The translations under genes and the position numbers were made by a program. This document shows, piece after piece, positions 8,692-14,996 of a stretch of DNA of 64,000 bases. The stretch is taken from positions 248,001 to 312,000 of the forward strand of contig CAWWDR010000962.1 of the NCBI GenBank assembly GCA_963942565.1, written 5' to 3'. Below the pieces are notes generated by a model, which was given only the letters and a program-made list of their open reading frames with translations, had not been told where the DNA came from and did no database searches. Every line of letters begins with the position of its first letter. The first letter of the stretch is position 1. Origin of the DNA: Maea johnstoni (lineage: Eukaryota > Annelida > Polychaeta > Spionida > Magelonidae).

Positions 8692-9849
8692 CTAGTGTGC
8701 TGAATTCAAATTCCCTTCACAATAAGGCTCCCAACCAATTTTTTTCCTGGCTCTGTTTATTTTTTCGAGAATTTTCTTTCCCTCAGCCTTCCAAACGTAT
8801 CGTTTGGGATTCTCATTTCGCTCAGCTAAATAATCCTCTATCACTTGTTCCAGTTCTTTCAAATTGCAAAAGCTCCCATCTCGAATTACATCTGATGTAA
8901 TATCGGCAAAGAATCTCTCGACCAGATTCATCCAGGAACTGCCTGTCGGTGTGTAATGCACATGAAAACGAGAATGCTTTTTCAGCCATTTCTTAACATT
9001 TTCATGTTTGTGTGCGGAATAATTATCAGCTATAATGTGTAAATCTACCCCTTTAGGTGTTTCTGCATCTATCTGTTTAAGAAATTTCAACCATTCTTCA
9101 TTTCTATGTTTTTGTTGTATTGTGGAGATTATGGTACCATCCAGATAATTTAAAGCTGCAAAAAGTGTTGTCGTCCCATGACGATAATAGTCATGCGTTT
9201 TTGTTTTAATATGCCCTACATTCAGTGGTAAGCCAGGCTGAGATCTTTCCAGAGCCTGCACTTGTGTCTTTTCATCACAGCAGAAAACAAGTGCTTTCTC
9301 AGGCGGCTCTAAATATAATCCGATAATATCCCAAAACTTTGCCTCAAACCTGGGATCTTTTGAAAGCTTGAACGTTTTAGTAAGGTGAGGTTTTATATCA
9401 TTTGCCTTCCATATTTTCATAACATGGGTATTTGATACACCAACTTCTTTTGCCATTGTTCTTGTGGACCAGCGGCTTTTATTTTTTATAGGTTGTGTTG
9501 CCTTGGTAATTATCATGTTATTTATCTCATCTGATATCCATGGCTTTCGACCTCTGCCGAGAGCATCATTAAGCCCCTCTATTCCCAATTCTGCGAATCT
9601 GTTCACCCATTTCATTACTGTTCGCCGACTGACATTTAATTCTTTCCGGATCTCTTCTTGGGTTTTATTCTGAAATTTAAGAAGAATTATCTTCGCTCGC
9701 ATGCTGTCTTTTACTTGAGACGTATAGCTTTTTACTCGTCTCTCCAATTCTTTTCTGTCGGTTTCATTCAAATCAATTTCTACTGATGGTCTTCCTAATT
9801 TTTTGGTCATAACTATTTTTAACATGAAATTTACTATTTGTGAATTCAT
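8692..9849 (-). CDS. IS630-family transposase, copy 2
   Basis: Identical in protein sequence to the copy at 7509-8666, with the same HTH and DDE motifs and an intact frame. Identity over the whole element points to a very recent duplication, or to an assembly duplication of one element. Confidence 0.95.
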   Translation of the reverse strand: MNSQIVNFMLKIVMTKKLGRPSVEIDLNETDRKELERRVKSYTSQVKDSMRAKIILLKFQNKTQEEIRKELNVSRRTVMKWVNRFAELGIEGLNDALGRGRKPWISDEINNMIITKATQPIKNKSRWSTRTMAKEVGVSNTHVMKIWKANDIKPHLTKTFKLSKDPRFEAKFWDIIGLYLEPPEKALVFCCDEKTQVQALERSQPGLPLNVGHIKTKTHDYYRHGTTTLFAALNYLDGTIISTIQQKHRNEEWLKFLKQIDAETPKGVDLHIIADNYSAHKHENVKKWLKKHSRFHVHYTPTGSSWMNLVERFFADITSDVIRDGSFCNLKELEQVIEDYLAERNENPKRYVWKAEGKKILEKINRARKKIGWEPYCEGNLNSAH

Positions 9850-9865
9850 TTTAACAACACTACAC
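8695..9865 (-). mobile_element. IS630-family element, copy 2
   Basis: Same sequence as copy 1 at an offset of 1183 bases. Flanking TA lies at 8693-8694 and 9866-9867. The junction between copies (8682-8695) is nearly palindromic. Outer flanks GACTTA (7503-7508) and CAAGTC (9869-9874) form a near-perfect palindrome around CTAG, so the original target was probably a hairpin-like site. Confidence 0.88.
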
Positions 9866-9927
9866 TAGCAAGTCTGTATAACCAAGAAGTAAAAACACAG
9901 GTATACAAACTTTACATAATACTCTTC

Positions 9928-9993
9928 CAGCCGAAGGCTGTCCCTAAAAACCTTTGCACTGTTTTATTAGCCAGCCTCGGCTGGCGTTTTATT
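9928..9993 (+). terminator. Two hairpins, the second a strong terminator
   Basis: The first hairpin is CAGCC-gaa-GGCTG (9928-9940). The second, GCCAGCC-tc-GGCTGGC (9970-9985), is followed by GTTTTATT and is a good intrinsic terminator for plus-strand transcription. The rest of 9869-10303 holds no supported gene; a 29-codon frame at 10161-10250 lacks a ribosome site. Confidence 0.6.
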
Positions 9994-10316
9994 CTCCCCA
10001 ATTAAGAACCCCAAAACATATACACTGTTTAGGAACGGAGTGACCATCTCTCCTCCAAGAGAAAAAAAAGGGGATATTCCACCCCGATCCAAGGGATTTT
10101 TTTTACCCTGTACCTTTCTACAAAACGTCCGATCACCGTAATCTCCGACAAGATAATTGCATGGACAAAACAGATTTCCAGAGGTTCATCATAGATCTCA
10201 TTTTCACCGATATAGATTACTACCTCTCTCTCTTCTCACAGAAAAAATAATTTATTTTTTATACGGGTCCGCTTTCGTCATCTCCAAAAGCATACTTTTT
10301 GGCATAGGAGAAAAGA

Positions 10317-10628
10317 ATGGAAACAACAACAGAATTATATCGAGATATTTCTCGACAATATTTGTTTGAGATCAAGGAGATCATTGAGGGGAGGGATGAT
10401 TATATAGAGAACCAGAATATCGGAGGGGTTCAATTTCACACTTATTACAACAATATCCACTTCCACACAGGTTCCGCATCGGGATTTTTCAGTGAAGAGA
10501 ATGGAGAGCTAATCCCGAATTATTTTATCTGCCAGGACGGCCATATCCGTTATACATTTCACCAGGGGGAAGAGACAGTCACCTTCCTATCAAAGTATGG
10601 GGAAGTCGATTATCACACCACCGTATGA
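10317..10628 (+). CDS. Small unknown protein
   Basis: A 103-residue acidic, aromatic-rich protein (HTYYNNIHFHTGSASGFF) with no recognised family. AGGAG at 10306-10310, 6 nt before ATG, makes it a convincing gene. No signal peptide or membrane segment is visible. It ends about 60 bp from the convergent recombinase gene and belongs to the accessory region. Confidence 0.6.
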   Translation: METTTELYRDISRQYLFEIKEIIEGRDDYIENQNIGGVQFHTYYNNIHFHTGSASGFFSEENGELIPNYFICQDGHIRYTFHQGEETVTFLSKYGEVDYHTTV

Positions 10629-10686
10629 TCAACCATCTCCCCATGTGCTTCCTTCAGCCCTTCAATAATTGAGTGCATCAGGTTCA

Positions 10687-11250
10687 TCAATACTTTTCCA
10701 TCATCAGGGTTTCTCTGATTTCTTCAGAGGAGATTCTTATGTATATCTGAGAGGTCTGTATATTTTGGTGTCCTGCTATGACCTGGATTTGTCTGATGTC
10801 TTTTGTCCGAGAATAAAGGTCAGTCAAAGCCGTATGTCTGAGAAGGTGGTTGTAAACATTCTTCTCGATGCCAGCTTTTCGGGCATAAGTTTTCACCAAC
10901 GTATTTAAGGTGGATCTATTCTGCGGTTGACCAGTCCGAGTGGCAAAGACGAAAACACTTTTAGGTGCTTCTTCCTTATACCCCTTGAGTCGAAGCATCA
11001 AAGATTCGGGAATAAAAAGATTCCTATCCTTCCCACCTTTACCTTCTTTGATCAGGATCTTGTTGTCCCTGTACCGTAGGTCAGTCCATCGGAGCTTGCA
11101 GATCTCGGAGACTCTAAAGCCAGCGGTTAACATCAGCTCAACCATTAACCTGTTTTTTCTACCAGAGTGATAGCGCTGATTAAAGATATTAAGAAGTGCT
11201 TTCTGCTCAGCAAATGTAAGAACATCGGGTAGCTTTTGATTTTTTGCCAT
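10687..11250 (-). CDS. Short tyrosine recombinase (Xer/integrase type)
   Basis: A 187-residue protein consisting of only the catalytic domain of tyrosine recombinases. Active-site residues are visible: R46 (GFRVSEI), a lysine in the KGGKDR turn (71-74), H135 and R138 (NHLLRHT), H161 (AGHQNI) and the nucleophile Y170 (SQIYIRI). It lacks the usual 80-100-residue N-terminal core-binding domain, so it is a minimal recombinase. AAGGAG upstream of ATG supports the start. It may excise or integrate the surrounding island; the tRNA-like end about 1 kb away (12242) is the obvious candidate site, which is inference. Confidence 0.88.
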   Translation of the reverse strand: MAKNQKLPDVLTFAEQKALLNIFNQRYHSGRKNRLMVELMLTAGFRVSEICKLRWTDLRYRDNKILIKEGKGGKDRNLFIPESLMLRLKGYKEEAPKSVFVFATRTGQPQNRSTLNTLVKTYARKAGIEKNVYNHLLRHTALTDLYSRTKDIRQIQVIAGHQNIQTSQIYIRISSEEIRETLMMEKY

Positions 11251-11398
11251 AAATTCTCCTTTTCAATACAAAATCACGATAATGAAGTGATATTGGCACC
11301 CCCTCCAGGTTTTTTAATCAAAGTGACAGAAACGTAGTGATAAACACCAGTTTTCCACCGATAGCAATGCCATAAAATGCTCCAAATAAAACACTGCA

Positions 11399-11418
11399 TT
11401 AACGGAACGATCCGTTAA
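11399..11418. repeat. Perfect inverted repeat upstream of the recombinase
   Basis: TTAACGGA (11399-11406) and TCCGTTAA (11411-11418) pair around ACGA. It lies about 150 bp upstream of the recombinase start, with no T-run. It could be an operator or a recombination arm site; nothing else is seen in 11251-11467. Confidence 0.5.
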
Positions 11419-11467
11419 TCGGGACAAGAAAGATTATAACACGAGGAGGCTGTATTTCTAAGCATTG

Positions 11468-11800
11468 CTAATTCAGCGCTTTAAATACCGTCTCGGGAGT
11501 AACATCAAAAACTGAAGGATCGAGTTGGTCTAAAGGGAAATCTTCCAGCCCCAGGACTGAAAAGTTCTCTCTATTAAAAGTGTCAAAATGAAGGGCACTA
11601 AACTCATCTAAGAAATAATCGCCTATGAGGTCGGTGCTTGGGTACCGACAAAACCTTCTTTTCAATAATTCCAGTTTTCCATCGGTAAAAGAAAATTGGC
11701 AGCCACATACTTTTATCTCTTCCTCGTCTCTTTCTATGAGTTTTATAATCTGTATGTCGAGTGGATCAACGCCGTTGTAGTCCCTAAAATAATAATACAT
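11468..11800 (-). CDS. Small acidic unknown protein
   Basis: A 110-residue protein rich in aspartate and phenylalanine (DLIGDYFLDEFSALHFDTF, then GLEDFPLDQLDPS). The ATG is preceded by AGGAGG at a good distance, so expression is likely. No family recognised, no export signal. It is divergent from the small gene at 11908. Confidence 0.6.
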   Translation of the reverse strand: MYYYFRDYNGVDPLDIQIIKLIERDEEEIKVCGCQFSFTDGKLELLKRRFCRYPSTDLIGDYFLDEFSALHFDTFNRENFSVLGLEDFPLDQLDPSVFDVTPETVFKALN

Positions 11801-11907
11801 ATTTGCCTCCTGTCTGCAATTATCTTGTCTTTAAATTTACAGAATGTTTCGATCTGAGACTCTTTTATGTTATCCTCAACCGACCAGTAACCGAATGGGG
11901 TTGTGAT

Positions 11908-12111
11908 ATGAAAAGGAAAGATCAGATTCGAGCTGCCATAGCTCAAGCCAAAAACAATTGCACGGAAGAAATTAAGAAAGTCGGGAGAAGAACCATCCGT
12001 TGTCATAGTTGGGATGACCTTCTTATCGTCGTTACATATCTTCAGGTAGAAGGATTTGGGGAAATTGATCTCCGCTATCGGAAAAAGGGGAAACGGATTT
12101 TTGTAGGTTGA
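11908..12111 (+). CDS. Small basic unknown protein
   Basis: I take ATG 11908, giving 67 residues (MKRKDQIRAAIAQ..., ending RYRKKGKRIFVG). The open frame extends upstream to a TTG at 11803, but that would overlap the ribosome site of the divergent gene and has none of its own. The protein is lysine- and arginine-rich; no family recognised. An 8-bp inverted repeat (GTCACCAT 12115-12122, ATGGTGAC 12145-12152) follows the stop. Confidence 0.45.
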   Translation: MKRKDQIRAAIAQAKNNCTEEIKKVGRRTIRCHSWDDLLIVVTYLQVEGFGEIDLRYRKKGKRIFVG

Positions 12112-12241
12112 GATGTCACCATCTATTCACCATTTATTTTTTTTATGGTGACTGCATACTGAAAAATATTACATAAAAGTGCCTTTGAAGGCTGTTAGAA
12201 TTGAAAATATAGATATTGATGAGACTAATAATGCTCGACAT

Positions 12242-12276
12242 GCAAGATGTCGGCGGTTCGAGTCCGCCGTCGCCCA
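12242..12276 (+). other. 3' half of a tRNA, candidate attachment site
   Basis: The sequence matches the end of a tRNA: GCAAG (anticodon-stem strand), ATGTC (variable loop), GGCGG-TTCGAGT-CCGCC (T arm, perfect 5-bp stem with a TTC loop), GTCGCCC (acceptor strand) and discriminator A. No matching 5' acceptor strand GGGCGAC lies upstream. A lone tRNA 3' half next to a tyrosine recombinase is the usual footprint of an integrated island. An intrinsic terminator follows at 12285. Confidence 0.65.
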
Positions 12277-12284
12277 GTTAATTA

Positions 12285-12311
12285 AGAATCTGTATTTCAG
12301 ATTCTTTTTTT
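12285..12311 (+). terminator. Intrinsic terminator after the tRNA-like end
   Basis: AGAATCTG (12285-12292) pairs with CAGATTCT (12298-12305) around a 5-nt loop and is followed by a run of T. This would be the natural terminator of a tRNA gene on the plus strand. The same hairpin recurs at 12552. Confidence 0.8.
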
Positions 12312-12312
12312 A

Positions 12313-12528
12313 TTTATAAGTCTACCCGAAAACTGCCTAGCAGTTGGAGGGTATCTAAACAAGCGGTGAAACCGCATCCTCAACTTACATAGATGCAAAG
12401 CATCTCTATAAATCCATGACTCGAAAATATGTAAGCGCCGAGTGAGCGAGGATTAACATCCATGAATGGATGTGATAGCGAACATATCGGCCTGGAGAAA
12501 GAAAACAGGATGTTTTCGATCGCAAGGC
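12313..12528. other. Hairpin-rich insert between two tRNA-end copies
   Basis: This 216-bp stretch has no gene but is dense in short perfect hairpins: AACTGC/GCAGTT near 12330, GCGGT-gaa-ACCGC (12363), AGATGC-aaa-GCATCT (12392), ACATCCAT-ga-ATGGATGT (12454) and GAAAACA-gga-TGTTTTC (12501). At 12418 it holds GACTCGAA, the complement of the tRNA T-loop, then GCGCCGAGTGAGCGAGG (12435-12451). A related order occurs at the tRNA-Val array near 55.4 and 55.8 kb. It is flanked by direct copies of the tRNA 3' end. Confidence 0.5.
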
Positions 12529-12545
12529 GAGTCCGCCGTCGCCCA
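12529..12545 (+). repeat. Second copy of the tRNA 3' end
   Basis: GAGTCCGCCGTCGCCCA repeats 12260-12276 exactly, 269 bases later, and is preceded by GCAAG-GC, so the variable loop and 5' T-stem strand are missing. It is followed by the same terminator hairpin. The sequence after it (12590-12625) also resembles 12320-12355, so the duplication covers about 100 bp. Confidence 0.75.
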
Positions 12546-12551
12546 ATTAAA

Positions 12552-12577
12552 AGAATCTGTAATTCAGATTCTTTTTT
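12552..12577 (+). terminator. Duplicate of the tRNA-end terminator
   Basis: AGAATCTG (12552-12559) and CAGATTCT (12565-12572) with a T-run, matching 12285-12311. Confidence 0.8.
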
Positions 12578-12650
12578 TATTTATAAATATGTGAACCCGT
12601 AAACTGTGCAGTAGTTGGAGGATTACATAAAAGCAAAGCATAACTCTTAT

Positions 12651-12674
12651 CAAAAAAAGAGGCTGTAAGCCTCT
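12651..12674 (-). terminator. Terminator of the che operon
   Basis: On the minus strand AGAGGCT pairs with AGCCTCT around TAC, then a run of seven T (12652-12658 as A). It lies 4 bases past the cheY stop. Confidence 0.9.
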
Positions 12675-12677
12675 TTT

Positions 12678-13112
12678 CTATCCTAAAACACTAACGACTC
12701 TTTCGAGTACCTTTTTTCTATCAAGAGGTTTTACAATATAGTTTTTTGCTCCAGCCAGGAGTGCTTTTTTAACAAGATCCTGTTTTCCAAGAGCACTCAC
12801 CATAACGACTTTAGCATCTTTATCAAATTCAACAATGTGTTCCAGAGCAGTCACACCATCCATTTTTGGCATCGTAATATCCATGGTAACTAAATCAATA
12901 TTGGGATACAATTCTTTGTATTTTTCAACACCTTCAACACCATCAGCTGCAGTGCCAATAACTTCAAAACCTTCGGAACTCAGGATTTGGCTGATTTGCT
13001 TTGTAACAAACATAGAATCGTCTACTATGAGAACTCTATATGCTCCTCCTCCATTTTTTACACCGTCAGGAGACCGCTCATTTATCGATGGAAAATCACT
13101 TGTAGTTTTCAT
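12678..13112 (-). CDS. cheY: Chemotaxis response regulator CheY
   Basis: A single receiver domain of 144 residues that carries the phosphate signal from CheA to the flagellar switch. Key residues are in place: acidic pair D31-D32, phospho-acceptor D78 (LVTMDITMP), S106 (VMVSALG) and K128 (VKPLD). The first 25 residues are an extension before the receiver, as seen in other spirochaetal CheY proteins. It is the last gene of the cheA-cheW-cheX-cheY operon, 8 bp after cheX, with AGGGGG upstream of ATG and a strong terminator downstream. Confidence 0.96.
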   Translation of the reverse strand: MKTTSDFPSINERSPDGVKNGGGAYRVLIVDDSMFVTKQISQILSSEGFEVIGTAADGVEGVEKYKELYPNIDLVTMDITMPKMDGVTALEHIVEFDKDAKVVMVSALGKQDLVKKALLAGAKNYIVKPLDRKKVLERVVSVLG

Positions 13113-13120
13113 ATTACCCC

Positions 13121-13585
13121 CTATGCCCTTTCTCTAATAGCAACGTTTATTTCAACCTTGCCCTGTGGCACTTCAAAAGGAACGATTAAAGCTTCGACAT
13201 TCATATCGGTAACTCTCATATTCTGTCCTGTAATTATAGCAGGAGGAGTCAAGTCAAATCTAAATCCAAGATCATGCAGTTTTGTTACAGCCTGAGCTGT
13301 TATCATATTTGCCAACTCTGTAATTGTGGCTTTTGCCAAATCATCCATTTCCGTCAAAACTTCACCATTCATAGCTGATGCTATTTCAATAGCAGTTTTT
13401 TCATCCATATCAAATAAAACACGACCTTCAACATCTCCAGCCAATCCAACAATGGCAGCAACACCCATTACAGGTTGGCTACTTTTTTTTAAGTAAAGAT
13501 CTCCTCTTTTAACTTCAGTATTTAGAACTTCTTTCATAATACTATAAGCTGATTCAACAAAGGGGTTAATATATTCAACTCTCAT
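13121..13585 (-). CDS. cheX: CheY-P phosphatase CheX
   Basis: CheX dephosphorylates CheY-P. In spirochaetes it takes the place of CheZ. The 154-residue protein has the catalytic E-x-x-N pair at E90 and N93 (TITELANMITAQ) and the usual GDVEGRVLFDM stretch before it. Length is typical. It sits between cheW and cheY, with AGGAG upstream of ATG, so phosphatase and substrate are made together. Confidence 0.95.
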   Translation of the reverse strand: MRVEYINPFVESAYSIMKEVLNTEVKRGDLYLKKSSQPVMGVAAIVGLAGDVEGRVLFDMDEKTAIEIASAMNGEVLTEMDDLAKATITELANMITAQAVTKLHDLGFRFDLTPPAIITGQNMRVTDMNVEALIVPFEVPQGKVEINVAIRERA

Positions 13586-13618
13586 TTAATGACTCCTGTA
13601 TTTTATTGACTACTATTG

Positions 13619-14977
13619 CTATCTTTTTCTGTATGCACTAATTCCATTTCCACTAATATCTTCCCAACCATTTAGATCAGGCAGAACTTCATTTTTTCCA
13701 AGAATGACTACACCGTTATCTTTCATGTTATCCAATATAACCTGAATAACTCTACTTTGCAGGTCTTCTTTCAGAAATGATAATACATCTCTTATTATAA
13801 CCATATCTAATCTGGAGAAAACTTCAAGGTTTTCTAAATCGCGGAACTCAAACATTATGAGATCTTTCATCGTCGATAAAAACTGTAAACCGTTATTGCT
13901 CTCGACCATAAACTCTTCATAGAAGTCAGGTACCATATTCTGATTAAACATTAGACCTGGTGCCGAAGCTACACTTATAAGATCTTTATCGGAACCATGT
14001 ATTTTAAGATTTAGTTCAGGCTTAAACTTTTTCATCATCGATACGATGGAATAGGTTTCATACCCCTTCCCGCATCCGGGATTCCATATATTAAAATTAC
14101 CGCTCGATTCCTTTGGTATATATTGTGCAATCTGATTGATATACTCTTCCGTCCATAATTGACCATTAAAGGGTGAATAAAATGATTGCAGATATTTATC
14201 GGCATCTTCCACACCAGTCAATTGAATAGACAAATTACTATTGTATCTGTCTTCAAACCATTGACTGTAACGCAACTTAATCCACTTATCGTTAACAGCA
14301 GAAGAATAAAATTGCTTAAATGTAACCAGAGTTTCCTTGATAAAGCCCAATTCTCTTTCAGAACGATCAATTTGATCTGTTTCGACTTGAGCAGCAGCGG
14401 CTACAGTTTTTTCCGGCTCGACATCAAATGTTGCAGGATAATTATCCGGTACTGCAGCAGTCGGCGTATCGCGTTTAATTTCATCTTCTGATTTTTCGCC
14501 AAAAATTGCATCGACGTCTAAGATGACATACAGCCGATTATTATTTTCTGCAATTCCACTGATATATTTTATGTTTATATCTCCAAACAATGGATGCGGT
14601 GGTTGTACATTATCGCTTGATATTCCGACAACCTTGTCAATTTCATCGACAATAATTCCTATAACATGATCTTCCAATCTAACAATGATCATACTTTCAA
14701 GATCATTCTCTCCAGTTTGTTTGGCAGGTTGATTAAAAAAGATTCTCAAGTCTATTACTGAGATTATATCCCCTCGAAGATTGTACACACCACGGACATA
14801 TGGAGCCGAATTGGGAACAAAGGTAAATTTTCCAGCTTTAGAAATTTCCTTTACCTTCATAATATCAATGCCATAGTCTTTTCCCGCAAGTGAGAAAGTA
14901 ACCATTTTAAAATCTATTGAAGATTCTCTTTTAATTTCCTGCTGATCTATATCATTACCAGTAAATACATTTTCCAT
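13619..14977 (-). CDS. cheW: CheW with C-terminal CheR-like domain
   Basis: Residues about 20-165 form a CheW adaptor (VTFSLAGKDYGIDIMKVKEI, VRGVYNLRGDIISVIDLR), which couples receptors to CheA. After an alanine-rich linker (about 165-200), residues 210-452 resemble a CheR-type methyltransferase, including IWNPGCGKGYETYSI in the SAM-binding position. Fusions of this kind (CheW-CheR-like) are known from spirochaetal chemotaxis arrays, where the CheR-like part is thought to be structural. GGAGAAAG precedes ATG. Whether the methyltransferase part is active cannot be told; the SAM motif is fairly well kept. Confidence 0.93.
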   Translation of the reverse strand: MENVFTGNDIDQQEIKRESSIDFKMVTFSLAGKDYGIDIMKVKEISKAGKFTFVPNSAPYVRGVYNLRGDIISVIDLRIFFNQPAKQTGENDLESMIIVRLEDHVIGIIVDEIDKVVGISSDNVQPPHPLFGDINIKYISGIAENNNRLYVILDVDAIFGEKSEDEIKRDTPTAAVPDNYPATFDVEPEKTVAAAAQVETDQIDRSERELGFIKETLVTFKQFYSSAVNDKWIKLRYSQWFEDRYNSNLSIQLTGVEDADKYLQSFYSPFNGQLWTEEYINQIAQYIPKESSGNFNIWNPGCGKGYETYSIVSMMKKFKPELNLKIHGSDKDLISVASAPGLMFNQNMVPDFYEEFMVESNNGLQFLSTMKDLIMFEFRDLENLEVFSRLDMVIIRDVLSFLKEDLQSRVIQVILDNMKDNGVVILGKNEVLPDLNGWEDISGNGISAYRKR

Positions 14978-14996
14978 TAAGCTTTCTCCAATATTA

